Assembly (NCBI RefSeq): GCF_010692745.1
Contig: NZ_JAAHTB010000018.1
Span: 35,574-99,573 of the forward strand
Origin: Methylobacterium sp. BTF04
Lineage (GTDB): Bacteria; Pseudomonadota; Alphaproteobacteria; Rhizobiales; Beijerinckiaceae
Length of the DNA stretch: 64,000 bases
Direction: 5' to 3'
The translations under genes and the position numbers were made by a program. Position 1 is the first letter of the stretch. Each line of letters starts with the position of its first letter. The notes under the pieces are model-generated. The model did no database searches. It was not told the origin of the DNA and worked only from the letters and a program-made list of their open reading frames with translations. This document shows, in pieces, positions 1 to 11,967 of the stretch.

Positions 1-35
1 TCGACACGGACGAGAGGCTCCACGAGAGTGCGGCC

Positions 36-479
36 ATGCTTCGCTCAACCCTCGCCGCCCTCCTCCTCATCACCGCCGGTGCCGCCCGGGCCGCCGACGA
101 GTGCGATGGGCTCGCCGCCCAGGTCGCCGCATCCATCGGCGCCAAGGTGGGCAAGCGTCAGGGGCCGAGCATCGACATTCGGGTGCCGGGCGGGATCAAG
201 ATCGACCTCACTTGCCGGGCCGAGCCCATCGTCCAGGCGGCCTCCAGCGATCCGACGCCCTCGGCGGCGTATTTTCAGGATCTCGCCATCGCGGGGCAGG
301 CCGTGGTCGGCGACAGCGCGAGCGCGGTGCAGGCGGCCATCGCCAAGGCTCACGCCACGGCGCTGAGCGAGGGGCGCAAATCCTTCATCCAGCAGAACGG
401 CTGGTCGGCCAGTTGCTACACCGACCGCGCCGGCGCGATCCGCACCCTGTGCTCGGTGGGGCGCATCCCGCCGGAGTGA
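36..479 (+). CDS. small secreted protein, unknown function
   Basis: Predicted 147-residue exported protein of unknown function. The first ~19 residues form a Sec signal peptide (MLRS, a hydrophobic LAALLLITAG core, then ARA before ADEC), so the mature protein should be periplasmic. The mature part has four cysteines (in DEC, LTC, SCY and LCS contexts), enough for two disulfides, and no catalytic motif I recognise. The ATG has a GAGAG-like stretch upstream. It stands alone, converging on the Fae-like gene 34 bases away. The coding frame is real by its signal peptide and GC-rich third positions; the function is not known to me. Confidence 0.7.
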   Translation: MLRSTLAALLLITAGAARAADECDGLAAQVAASIGAKVGKRQGPSIDIRVPGGIKIDLTCRAEPIVQAASSDPTPSAAYFQDLAIAGQAVVGDSASAVQAAIAKAHATALSEGRKSFIQQNGWSASCYTDRAGAIRTLCSVGRIPPE

Positions 480-513
480 GGGAGTGGGCAGACCCGCCCC
501 CCTCGCGAAAGAA

Positions 514-1053
514 TTAATACTCGATCACGTCTTCCAGGGCGTAGTGCTTCACCGTCTTGCGGTTGGCGATGAGTTCGTCGATGGACGGCTCGTTCTTCAT
601 CGCCCGCGCGATGGCGAGCTTCGTCGCCTCGTAGTTGGTGCGGTAGAGGTCCTTGCGGTCGAGGGACTCGTCCTCGGCGCAGCGCGGGTCGAGCCAGATC
701 ATGATGATCATGCACAGGTCGTCGAGGCCGTCCTTCGGAAGCACGCCTTCGATGACGCAGTCGATGATGGCATCGCCCGTGGCGGCCTGGACCACGCCGC
801 CGAGGAGCTCGACATACTCGGCGGTGTGGATCGTGGCCTTGGTGGTCATCATCGTCGACGGCCGCACGAGCTGGTTGAGGTCGCGCACCACGAACATCCG
901 GGTATGGCCCTGGACCTGACCCATCATGCCGGCGAAGGCGTGGCCCGCCGGGCCGCGGGTGGAGCCGATGAGCACCTCCGGCATGGCGTCGGTGTACTGA
1001 CCTTCGGCGGCGAGTACGGTCGCCTCGCCGGTGCGGAACCAGATTTCGGACAT
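514..1053 (-). CDS. formaldehyde-activating enzyme (Fae) paralogue lacking the catalytic His
   Basis: Fae-family protein of 179 residues. Canonical Fae condenses formaldehyde with tetrahydromethanopterin in methylotrophs. Family features seen here: GPAGHAFA near residues 33-40, the conserved TMMTTKATI strand, the long DAIIDCVIEGVLPKD segment and the C-terminal YEATKLAIARAM helix. The position that aligns with the catalytic His of canonical Fae (as I recall the family) is Met24, and no His occurs before residue 37, so activity as a formaldehyde condensing enzyme is doubtful. Methylobacteria carry divergent fae2/fae3 paralogues; I cannot say which this is. Start chosen at 1053 because GAGAGG lies 8-13 bases upstream; an in-frame upstream ATG lacks this. 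Confidence 0.85.
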   Translation of the reverse strand: MSEIWFRTGEATVLAAEGQYTDAMPEVLIGSTRGPAGHAFAGMMGQVQGHTRMFVVRDLNQLVRPSTMMTTKATIHTAEYVELLGGVVQAATGDAIIDCVIEGVLPKDGLDDLCMIIMIWLDPRCAEDESLDRKDLYRTNYEATKLAIARAMKNEPSIDELIANRKTVKHYALEDVIEY

Positions 1054-1243
1054 GGAATCATCCTCTCGGGGAAGCGGCATCGTCCGGGCGGTCGCCGGGA
1101 TGGATCGGGGCGCACAAACACCACCCGGCGGCACGGCGTCAATCGAGGCGGCGCGGCCACTGGCATCGTGGGGTGGGATCGGTCATGCAGGGCCGACGCG
1201 GCGGATCGGTTCGGGAATCGCACGCGACGGGGGCATCGAGCCA

Positions 1244-1468
1244 ATGAGCGCAATGGGCACGAACCGAGACTGGAGCCTGTCGGTGGCGGCCGCAGCCGAG
1301 GGCGTGCGCCTTGAGATCGGCTTACCCAATCTCGATGGCAAGCCCGTCACGGCGATCCTCAGCCTCGACCGGGACGAGGCCCGCACCCTGGCACGCGCGC
1401 TCCTCGCCGCCTCAGGCGACGCGATGGAGCGGACGTTTCCACGGATGCCGGGAGCCGGCGATACTTAA
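1244..1468 (+). CDS. small conserved-looking protein, unknown function
   Basis: Short frame of 74 residues (starting MSAMGTNRDW) with strong GC bias at third positions. It is soluble and has no signal peptide or cysteine motif. It reads like a single alpha/beta unit: a strand-rich first half (VRLEIGLP..KPVTAILSL) then a helix (DEARTLARALLAA). A second ATG nine bases downstream (1253) is an alternative start. It diverges from the Fae-like gene, and its TAA overlaps the stop of the lipoprotein gene on the other strand by 4 bases. Function unknown. Confidence 0.5.
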   Translation: MSAMGTNRDWSLSVAAAAEGVRLEIGLPNLDGKPVTAILSLDRDEARTLARALLAASGDAMERTFPRMPGAGDT

Positions 1469-1920
1469 AGCCCGACGCGGCTGCGGCCGGGCAGACGGGG
1501 CACCTTGGTGCCGCGCGGCTCGATCGGTGCGGCACAGCTATAGGCGAACTCGGTCTGGAGGTCGGTGAACACGGTCTCGCCGGTGATCCGGCAATCCTCG
1601 CGCACGGTCTCGTCGAGATAGGCGCGCGCCGCCTCGCGGAATCGCTTGGCGCGGGTCAAGGCCGGGTCGCCGCCGGCGAGGCGGTCGTCGATCCCGCAGC
1701 CGGTGATCTCGCGCAGGGAGTTGGAGACGATCAGCATCTTGCGGAGGCGGCGCTGGTCGTAGACCTCGTAGGGGTCCTTGCAGCCGATGGTGACCACCTG
1801 CGGCGTCAGGCTGACATAGGTCTTCGACAGATAGGCAAAGCCTGTGCAGCCCGAAACCAGGAGGCCGATCGCGGCGATGGCGGCCAATGGGCCGAGGGAG
1901 GGGCCGGTGAACCGGTACAC
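1465..1920 (-). CDS. predicted lipoprotein, unknown function
   Basis: 151-residue predicted lipoprotein starting at GTG. It has an N-terminal hydrophobic stretch (LAAIAAIGLLVSGC) ending in a clear lipobox with the lipidated residue Cys25, so it should be anchored in the periplasmic face of a membrane. The mature part contains four further cysteines (GCKDP, TGCGID, EDCRI, YSCAA), probably two disulfides. No known domain was recognised. Transcribed toward and overlapping by 4 bases the small gene on the opposite strand. Confidence 0.7.
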   Translation of the reverse strand: MYRFTGPSLGPLAAIAAIGLLVSGCTGFAYLSKTYVSLTPQVVTIGCKDPYEVYDQRRLRKMLIVSNSLREITGCGIDDRLAGGDPALTRAKRFREAARAYLDETVREDCRITGETVFTDLQTEFAYSCAAPIEPRGTKVPRLPGRSRVGL

Positions 1921-2036
1921 GATCGGGGCGCCCCTGCTTTTCGTCTCACCAAAGTCTCGATGGGCATTGAAGCGCAGGCGCTCCCACGGTCAAGCCTTGC
2001 CCGGCCACACTCTCACGGGTTTCGGTGCACGCGTCC

Positions 2037-2483
2037 TCAGGCCAGGGCACGCAGGCTTGCGCGAAAGCGCTCCGGGTCGGCATCCGGAATCCGCGCCTCG
2101 ATCGCCGTATGGGCGTGCTCCCAGATCGGAACAGCTGCGACGAGCAGCGCCAGGCCCTCCGGGGTCAGGCCAAGTAGCCGGCCGCGACCGTCCTTCGGGT
2201 CTGATGAGATCGTCACAAGGCGGCGCCGCTCCAGCGGCTTCAGCGCCGCCGTCAGCGTCGTACGGTCCATGGCGAGCAGCGACGCGACGGCCCCGACGCC
2301 CGGCGGATCGGGCCGATTGAGCGCCATCAACAGTGAGAACTGCCCGTGGGTGATCCCAACCGGACGCAGCAGATCGTCGAACCGGCGCGCGAGCGCGCGC
2401 GCGGCGCGCTGGACGTGAAGGCACAGGCAGGCATCGCGCACCCGCAGGGTCGTCTCGAACGGCACGGCGATCGGCTTCGACAT
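2037..2483 (-). CDS. MarR-family transcriptional regulator
   Basis: 148-residue winged-helix repressor of the MarR family. The order is typical: an N-terminal dimerisation helix (about 15-45), helix-turn-helix with GITHGQFSLLMAL and the recognition region VASLLAMDRTTLTAALKPLERRRLV (about 50-95), then the wing SSDPKDGRGRLLGLTPEG (about 97-115). Cys19 and Cys21 in the first helix could be redox sensors, as in OhrR-type members, but that is inference. It is divergent from the VOC gene with 226 bases between, and a palindrome 12 bases ahead of its ATG is a likely autoregulatory operator. The VOC gene is a plausible target. Confidence 0.85.
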   Translation of the reverse strand: MSKPIAVPFETTLRVRDACLCLHVQRAARALARRFDDLLRPVGITHGQFSLLMALNRPDPPGVGAVASLLAMDRTTLTAALKPLERRRLVTISSDPKDGRGRLLGLTPEGLALLVAAVPIWEHAHTAIEARIPDADPERFRASLRALA

Positions 2484-2494
2484 GGCCCAGCTAC

Positions 2495-2506
2495 GTTGAC
2501 ATCAAC
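2495..2506. promoter_or_regulatory. candidate MarR operator within marR promoter
   Basis: GTTGACATCAAC is a palindrome with 5-base arms (GTTGA/TCAAC). Read on the minus strand, a TTGACA -35-like box (complement of 2512-2517) precedes it, so the palindrome fills the spacer of the marR promoter 12-23 bases ahead of the ATG. A repressor bound there would block polymerase. Assigning it to this MarR protein is inference from position. Confidence 0.5.
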
Positions 2507-2709
2507 TTATTTGTCAAAGAGAATCGCCGAGATTCAACCGCGCCGGCCGGTCTTTCACGGGGCCGGAATGCTGCCTCCGCCACCGCGGTCTCGTTCATGG
2601 CGGCGATGATGACGATGACCCGGATCGATAGCGCAAGGCTGCAACGCGACTGCGACGCCTGACTTCCGTTCGCGCGACGCCCCCGATCCCATCCAGACGG
2701 AGACGCTCC

Positions 2710-3498
2710 ATGCCGGCACCCGACGGACAGTTCATCTGGTACGAACTCCTGACCAGCGACGTGCCCGCTGCCGAAGCCTTCTATCGGAGCGTGGTCGGGT
2801 GGCAGGCGGCGCCCGCCGACGTCGCGGGCATGGCCTATACCCGGTTCTCCGCCGGCGCGACGCCGGTGGCCGGCCTCATGGAACTGCCCGAGGAGGCTCG
2901 CGCTTCCGGCGGCCGCCCCGGCTGGATCGGCCACATCGCCGTCGACGATGTCGACGCATTTGCGCGGCGGGTGAGCGAAGACGGCGGCGCCATCCATCGG
3001 CCGCCAGCGGACAGTCCCGGCATCGGGCGCTTTGCGGTGGCCGCCGACCCGCATGGGGCGGCCTTCGTACTGTTCGCGCCGGGGCTGCCATCGGATGGGA
3101 GCCGGCCACCGCCCGTCGGCTCCACTGCGCCCGGCAATGTCGGCTGGCGCGAGTTGCATGCGGGAGACCGCGTGACGGACTTCGCCTTCTATTCGGGTTT
3201 GTTCGGGTGGACGCCGACGGAGGCGATCGATCTCGGGCCGATGGGCCTCTACCAGCTTTTCGCCATGGGCGGCGAGCAGGCGGAGGGCGGCCTGATGACC
3301 AAGCCACCGCAGATGCAGGGGCCGCCGATGTGGCTGTACTACTTCACGGTCGAGGGCATCGACGCCGCCGCCGCGCGGGTGACGGAGGCCGGCGGCCAGG
3401 TCCTCAACGGCCCGCATCAGGTGCCGGGCGGCGCCTGGATCCTGCACGGCCTCGACCCGCAAGGCGCATTGTTCGCGCTGACGACGGCGGATCGGTAG
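2710..3498 (+). CDS. two-domain VOC (glyoxalase/bleomycin-resistance fold) protein
   Basis: 262-residue protein built from two vicinal-oxygen-chelate modules: residues 1-125 (FIWYELLTSDVPAAEAFYRSVVGW ... GAAFVLFAP) and 140-260 (VGWRELHAGDRVTDFAFYSGLFGW ... GALFALTTA). The family binds a metal between paired beta-alpha-beta-beta-beta units and includes glyoxalase I, dioxygenases and drug-binding proteins. The substrate cannot be told from sequence. The spacing AEAFYRSVVGW/TDFAFYSGLFGW is typical of the bacterial 'VOC family protein' with two repeats. Start at ATG 2710, with GGAGACGC just upstream. Divergent from marR, which may control it. Confidence 0.85.
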   Translation: MPAPDGQFIWYELLTSDVPAAEAFYRSVVGWQAAPADVAGMAYTRFSAGATPVAGLMELPEEARASGGRPGWIGHIAVDDVDAFARRVSEDGGAIHRPPADSPGIGRFAVAADPHGAAFVLFAPGLPSDGSRPPPVGSTAPGNVGWRELHAGDRVTDFAFYSGLFGWTPTEAIDLGPMGLYQLFAMGGEQAEGGLMTKPPQMQGPPMWLYYFTVEGIDAAAARVTEAGGQVLNGPHQVPGGAWILHGLDPQGALFALTTADR

Positions 3499-3592
3499 GG
3501 GCCAGCCGGGCTCGACCGGCGAACGATCGCGCAGGGCCTCTCCTGAACGGTGAGGCACCCTGATCGACGCAAGACCGTAGCAGTCGGAGCGA

Positions 3593-7345
<3,753 letters not shown>

Positions 7346-7379
7346 GTCATATCCCTGGAGACGCGGGGTCCCATCGATT

Positions 7380-7396
7380 CACCTCGTACCGAGGTG
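7380..7396 (-). promoter_or_regulatory. hairpin between metF and metH
   Basis: CACCTCG-TAC-CGAGGTG is a perfect 7-base inverted repeat with a 3-base loop, 35 bases upstream of the metH ATG and downstream of the metF stop. No U-run follows on the minus strand, so it is not an obvious terminator. It could stabilise or process the metF-metH transcript or be a protein site. Function unproven. Confidence 0.4.
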
Positions 7397-7429
7397 CCGG
7401 AGCGTAGCGGAAGTCTCGACGGACGAAGC

Positions 7430-8347
7430 TCAAGCGGCCTTGGCCGCAGCCTTCGGGGCCTGCGAACGCAGACCGAGCAGGTGGCAGATGGCGTAGACGA
7501 GATCGGACCGGTTCATCGAGTAGAAATGGAAGTCGCTGACCCCGCGATCGACGAGATCGAGCACCTGCTCGGCCGCCACCGCCGCCGCGATGAGACGGCG
7601 GGTATCGACGTCGTCGTCGAGCCCCTCGAAGCGGGCGGCGAGCCAATAGGGAACCGAAGCGCCCGTGCGCCGCGCGAAGTTGGCCGATTGCTTGAAGTTC
7701 TGGACCGGGAGGATGCCCGGGATGATCGGGATGTCGATACCGGCGGCGCGGACCTTGTCGACGTAGCGCAGGTAGACGTCGTTCTCGAAGAAGAACTGCG
7801 TGATCGCCTGGTCGGCGCCCGCATCGACCTTGGCCTTCAGGGCGTCGATATCTGCATCGAGCGAGGCAGCCTCGGGGTGCTTCTCGGGATAGGCCGAGAC
7901 CGACACCTTGAAGTCGCCGATCCGCTTGATCCCGGCCACCAGATCCGCGGTCTGGGCGTAGCCGCCCGGATGCGGCCGGTAGGCGGTGCCGACGCCGTCC
8001 TGGGGATCACCGCGCAGGGCCACGATGTGGCGCACTCCGGCATCCCAGTAGGACTGGACCACCGCGTCGATCTCCTCGCGGGTGGCGTCGACGCAGGTCA
8101 GATGGGCGGCGGGCTTGAGGCTCGTATCCTTGATCATCCGCGCCACGGTGTTGTGGGTGCGCTCGCGGGTGGACCCGCCGGCGCCGTAGGTTACCGAAAC
8201 GAATTTCGGCTGCAGCGGAGCCAGACGCTCGATGGACGACCAGAGGATCTTCTCCATCTCGTCGCTCTTGGGCGGAAAGAACTCGATGGAGACGCGGATC
8301 GGCTGGTAGCCGTCCCGGCTGGCGCGGTGTTGAGAGGCGGTGGGCAT
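7430..8347 (-). CDS. metF: 5,10-methylenetetrahydrofolate reductase
   Basis: MetF, 305 residues (family 290-310), an FAD flavoprotein that reduces methylene-THF to methyl-THF, the methyl donor for MetH next door. Seen: the N-terminal VSIEFFPPKSDEME strand with the catalytic Glu, VSVTYGAGGS, HLTCVDAT, LRGDP, DAGADQAITQFFF and IPGILPV segments, all in family order around one TIM barrel. Start at ATG 8347 chosen because it matches the family N-terminus and has GAGGA upstream; the open frame runs further but without family similarity. It lies between the ArsR-methyltransferase regulator (68 bases) and metH (84 bases), likely one operon. Confidence 0.98.
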   Translation of the reverse strand: MPTASQHRASRDGYQPIRVSIEFFPPKSDEMEKILWSSIERLAPLQPKFVSVTYGAGGSTRERTHNTVARMIKDTSLKPAAHLTCVDATREEIDAVVQSYWDAGVRHIVALRGDPQDGVGTAYRPHPGGYAQTADLVAGIKRIGDFKVSVSAYPEKHPEAASLDADIDALKAKVDAGADQAITQFFFENDVYLRYVDKVRAAGIDIPIIPGILPVQNFKQSANFARRTGASVPYWLAARFEGLDDDVDTRRLIAAAVAAEQVLDLVDRGVSDFHFYSMNRSDLVYAICHLLGLRSQAPKAAAKAA

Positions 8348-8415
8348 CGGGGGCGTCCTCAATGTCGGTCGGTTCAGACGGTCGGGCATTGCGTGAAAGT
8401 TGAGCGGATCCGGTT

Positions 8416-9423
8416 TCAGGCCACGGCCCGTTCCAGGTCGGCTTCGGCGGCGTCGGTGCCGAGCCAGAGGGTGACGGTGAGCGGATGGTCCGCATCGCCA
8501 TCCGCCGGCGCGAGATTGCGCGTCGTCACGGTGGCGAGGCCGCAATCGGTGAGCCAGCCACTCACCTGCTCCGGCGCGAAGCCGAGGCGCCGGTGGGCCT
8601 GGGTCTCGCGCAGGAATTCCAGATCGTGCGGCGCGAAATCCACCACCAGCAGGCGCCCGCCCGGCGCCACGAGGCGGGCCGCCTCGCGCAGCGCACGGGC
8701 CGGATCGTCGAGATAGTGCAGCACCTGGTGCACGAGGACGAGATCGAAACTCGCCCGGCCGAAGGGCGGCGCATGGATGTCGCCCTGGCGCAAATCCACC
8801 CGCGACAGGCCGAGCCGCTCGAGATTGGCGCGGGCGACCGACAGCATCGCATGGTTGGAATCGAGCCCGGTGGCGCGGTTCGCGTGCCCGGCGAGAAGGC
8901 CGAGCATCCGTCCCGTCCCGGTGCCGAGGTCGATGAGATTGTGGATCGGGTGCGGTCCAAGCACGTCGAGCACCGCGGCCTCGACGATGGCCTCGGCCAC
9001 ATGCAGCGAGCGCAGGCGGTCCCATTTCGGCGCGAGACGCGCGAAGAAGGCCTGCGCCGCCTCCGCCCGCTGGCCCAGCACGGCATCGCGCCGGGCACGA
9101 TCCTCGGAGAGCGGCGGCCGCAACGCGTCGAGCCCGGCGACGAGCGGATCGATCAGGCCGGTGCGGCCGTCCACGAGCCGGAAGAAGGCCCAGGCCCCCT
9201 CCCGGTGACGCTCCACCAGCCCGGCCTCCACCAGAAGCTTGAGGTGGCGTGAGATGCGCGGCTGCGATTGGCCGAGGATGTCGGTGAGGTCGGAGACGGA
9301 GAGCTCGCCTTCCGCCAGCAGAGCCAGGATGCGCAGACGCGTTTCTTCTGCCGCCGCGCGCAACACCGAGAGGGCGTCCGCAAACGGCACCAGACGGACT
9401 GAGGAGGCGCCATCAGGAGACAT
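8416..9423 (-). CDS. sahR: ArsR-family regulator fused to a methyltransferase domain (SahR-like)
   Basis: 335-residue fusion. Residues ~12-90 are an ArsR winged helix (ALSVLRAAAEETRLRILALL ... LGQSQPRISRHLKLLVEAGLVE) without the cysteine metal site. Residues ~140-320 are a class I SAM-methyltransferase fold (NLIDLGTGTGRMLGLLAG, DLVLVHQVLHYLDDP, GGRLLVVDFAPH). SahR, the S-adenosylhomocysteine-responsive repressor of methionine-cycle genes in Proteobacteria, has this architecture. Here it sits directly ahead of metF and metH and has an AT-rich palindrome over its own start, which supports that role. Start at 9423 is set by the domain N-terminus. Catalytic methyltransferase activity is not implied; the domain may only sense ligand. 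Confidence 0.85.
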   Translation of the reverse strand: MSPDGASSVRLVPFADALSVLRAAAEETRLRILALLAEGELSVSDLTDILGQSQPRISRHLKLLVEAGLVERHREGAWAFFRLVDGRTGLIDPLVAGLDALRPPLSEDRARRDAVLGQRAEAAQAFFARLAPKWDRLRSLHVAEAIVEAAVLDVLGPHPIHNLIDLGTGTGRMLGLLAGHANRATGLDSNHAMLSVARANLERLGLSRVDLRQGDIHAPPFGRASFDLVLVHQVLHYLDDPARALREAARLVAPGGRLLVVDFAPHDLEFLRETQAHRRLGFAPEQVSGWLTDCGLATVTTRNLAPADGDADHPLTVTLWLGTDAAEADLERAVA

Positions 9424-9439
9424 AAAGATATGTTTATGT
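9420..9439 (-). promoter_or_regulatory. candidate SahR operator overlapping the sahR start codon
   Basis: ACATAAA-GATATG-TTTATGT: 7-base perfect arms, with the central ATAT also symmetrical, in a GC-rich context. The sahR ATG is inside the site. On the minus strand TTGCCA, a 17-base spacer and TAAACA form a promoter whose start point would fall at about the ATG, so the mRNA may be leaderless and the operator would cover the -10 box. Linking the site to the SahR-like protein is inference. Confidence 0.65.
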
Positions 9440-9476
9440 GCAAATCGCCACGATGGCAAGGGCGTTCGCGCCTGGC

Positions 9477-10391
9477 CTAACCGTCGTTCCACAACCAGGC
9501 CGCGCCGCGAACGCCGGAGGCGTCGCCATGCAGGCTCGGGCGGATCGGCGTGTCAAAAGCGTCGGTGAAGACATGGGGCGCCGTCGCCATCGGGAGCGCT
9601 TCCATCACCTCGGGAATGCGCGACAGGCCGCCACCGATGACGATCGCATCCGGGTCGATCAGATTGACCACGTGGGCGAGGCTGCGGCCGAGCCGGTCGA
9701 CGTAGCGCGCGAGCGTTTTAAGGGCCGCCGGATCGCCGGCTCGCATGGCCGATACCACGGCTTCGGCAGCGAGCGAGCCGCCGTGACGTCGGGCATGATC
9801 GGCGCCAAGGCCGGGCCCAGACAGCCAGGTCTCGATACAGCCAGTCCGTCCGCAATAGCAGGCAGGCCCCGGCCGCTCGTCGTCGCGCGGGTTGGGTAGC
9901 GGATTATGGCCCCATTCGCCGGCGATCCGCGACCGCCCGGACAGGGCGCGGCCGTCGATGGCGATGCCCGACCCGACGCCGGTGCCGAGGATCACCGCCC
10001 AAACCAAATGCGCCCCCGCCCCGGCGCCGTCCACCGCCTCGGAAACGGCGAGGCAATTGGCGTCGTTCTCGATGCGCACCGGGCGGCCGAGAACCCGCTC
10101 CAGGTCAACGGCGAAGGGACGACCATTGAGCCAGATCGAATTGGCGTTCTTGACGAGGCGCGTCGCCGGCGCGATCGCACCGGGCATCCCGATCCCGACG
10201 CTGGCCTGCTGATCCGAGAAGCCCCGGCCGGCACGCGCCTCGAGATCAGCGACGAGGCCGGCAATCGCCCCCAGGGTGCCGTCATAATCATCGCGGGGCG
10301 TCGCGATCCGGCCTTCGGCTCGCGACGCCCCGTTCTCATCGATGACGATCCCGGCGATCTTGGTGCCGCCAAGGTCGATTCCGATGCGCAA
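9477..10391 (-). CDS. ROK-family sugar kinase (fructokinase/glucokinase type)
   Basis: 304-residue ATP-dependent hexose kinase of the ROK family. Seen: the phosphate-1 motif IGIDLGGTKIAG at residues 3-14; ENDANCLAVSE in the sugar site; GTGVGSGIAIDG; the GEWGHNPLP histidine with the zinc motif CYCGRTGCIE, diagnostic of ROK kinases; and DPDAIVIGGGLS near the C-terminus. There is no helix-turn-helix, so it is an enzyme rather than a ROK repressor. The resemblance is closest to Mak-type fructokinases but the sugar cannot be fixed from sequence. It starts 8 bases after the dctA stop, so it is probably co-transcribed with the dicarboxylate carrier. Confidence 0.9.
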   Translation of the reverse strand: MRIGIDLGGTKIAGIVIDENGASRAEGRIATPRDDYDGTLGAIAGLVADLEARAGRGFSDQQASVGIGMPGAIAPATRLVKNANSIWLNGRPFAVDLERVLGRPVRIENDANCLAVSEAVDGAGAGAHLVWAVILGTGVGSGIAIDGRALSGRSRIAGEWGHNPLPNPRDDERPGPACYCGRTGCIETWLSGPGLGADHARRHGGSLAAEAVVSAMRAGDPAALKTLARYVDRLGRSLAHVVNLIDPDAIVIGGGLSRIPEVMEALPMATAPHVFTDAFDTPIRPSLHGDASGVRGAAWLWNDG

Positions 10392-10399
10392 GGTCAGCT

Positions 10400-11800
10400 C
10401 TAGCGCGCAGCGACAGGGATCGGCGCCGCCACGGACGACGGCTTGGCGACCGGGTCCATGTTCGGCGAGTGATCGGAGATGTCGGTGCCGATGGAGACGG
10501 GATTCTCCATCACCTGACGCAGCTTCTCGAGATCGAGTTCGCCTTCCCAGCGGCTGACCACGACGGTGGCGACACCGTTACCGATGAGGTTGGTGATCGC
10601 CCGGCACTCCGACATGAACTTGTCGACGCCGAGGATCAGCGTCATCGCGGCCACCGGCACCGGGTTATTGGGGATCGCGCTCAAGGTCGCCGCCAGGGTG
10701 ATGAATCCCGCCCCGGTGACGCCGGACGCGCCCTTCGAGGTCAGCATCGCCACGAGGATGATAGTGGCGTACTGGGCGATCGACAGGTCCGCGCCCACGG
10801 CCTGGGCGAGGAACAGGGTCGCCAGGGTCATGTAGATGTTGGTGCCGTCGAGGTTGAACGAATAGCCGGTGGGGATGACGAGGCCGACCACGGAATCCGA
10901 GGCGCCGAGGCGACGCATCTTGGTCATCATGTGCGGCAGCACCGTCTCGGACGACGAGGTGCCGAGCACGATGAGCAGTTCGTCCTTGATGAAGGCCAGG
11001 AAGCGGAAGATCGAGAAGCCGGCGACACGGGCGATACCGCCGAGCACCACCACGACGAACAGGAACGCCGTGACGTAGAAGGTGCCGACGAGCCAGGCGA
11101 GATCGATCACCTTGCCGATGCCGTACTGGCCGATGGTGAAGGCCATGGCGCCGAAGGCGCCGATGGGCGCCAGCTTCACGATGAGGCCGATGATGCGGAA
11201 GAAGATCTGCCCCGCCGTGTCGATGGCGTGGGTGATGGCCTCGCCGCGCTGACCCATGCCGGTGACGACGACGCCGGTGAGGATCGAGATCAGGAGCACC
11301 TGAAGCAGATCGCCGGTGGCGAAGGCATCGAAGAAGCTCTTGGGGATCAACCCCATGATGTGGCCGGTCACGGAATCGTCGGCCGCGAGCTTGGCGTATT
11401 TCTCGACCGCCTTACCGTCGAGTTTGGTCACGTCGGCATTGAAGCCCGCACCCGGCTTCACGACTTCGCCGACGAGGATGCCGATGAGGAGCGCGAGGGT
11501 GGAGACCACCTCGAAGTAGACCAGCGCTTTCAAGCCGACACGACCGACCTTCTTCAGGTCGCCGATCGACGCGATACCGTGCACGATGGTGCAGAAGATG
11601 ATCGGCGCAATCATCATCTTGATCAGGGCGATGAAGGCGTCGCCCAGCCATTTGACCGACTTGCCCCATTCCGGATGGAGGTATCCAAGGAGGACGCCGA
11701 GCGCGATGGCGATCAGCACCTGGATGTACAGCACTTTGTACCAGGGCTCGCGCGGCGGACGCGCGTCTGCCGCCGTCCCATGAAGCGTCGCTTGAGCCAT
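10400..11800 (-). CDS. dctA: C4-dicarboxylate:cation symporter DctA
   Basis: 466-residue inner-membrane carrier of the DAACS family that imports succinate, fumarate and malate with protons or sodium. Family signatures: serine-rich hairpin [17 protein letters not shown], then [17 protein letters not shown], then the second hairpin region [15 protein letters not shown], then [13 protein letters not shown]. Length is normal (about 430-470) with a proline-rich tail. The ATG has a strong GGGGAGGGGA site. In a methylotroph this carrier is the main route for growth on succinate. It heads the minus-strand run dctA-ROK kinase-sahR-metF-metH. Confidence 0.97.
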   Translation of the reverse strand: MAQATLHGTAADARPPREPWYKVLYIQVLIAIALGVLLGYLHPEWGKSVKWLGDAFIALIKMMIAPIIFCTIVHGIASIGDLKKVGRVGLKALVYFEVVSTLALLIGILVGEVVKPGAGFNADVTKLDGKAVEKYAKLAADDSVTGHIMGLIPKSFFDAFATGDLLQVLLISILTGVVVTGMGQRGEAITHAIDTAGQIFFRIIGLIVKLAPIGAFGAMAFTIGQYGIGKVIDLAWLVGTFYVTAFLFVVVVLGGIARVAGFSIFRFLAFIKDELLIVLGTSSSETVLPHMMTKMRRLGASDSVVGLVIPTGYSFNLDGTNIYMTLATLFLAQAVGADLSIAQYATIILVAMLTSKGASGVTGAGFITLAATLSAIPNNPVPVAAMTLILGVDKFMSECRAITNLIGNGVATVVVSRWEGELDLEKLRQVMENPVSIGTDISDHSPNMDPVAKPSSVAAPIPVAAR

Positions 11801-11967
11801 ATTCCCCTCCCCAACGCGCTGAACGCACGCCTATCAAAAGTTTCTTGAAAGGGACGCTATCGAAATTGATGCCACGGCTCAATCGGACATCCATCGCCGG
11901 AATTACATTCTTTCGCCGAATTCGTGTGGAGCACCCGGATAGCCAGCTTTTGCTGGCGGTGGACCCG

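Noticed and set aside
3536..3556. Terminator between VOC gene and metH
   Set aside because: GCCTC/GAGGC with an 11-base loop is short and lacks a T-run on either strand.
10469..11848. Open frame of 459 codons opposite dctA
   Set aside because: Antisense shadow of a membrane protein gene; rich in Asp, Glu and His, as expected from complementing hydrophobic codons.
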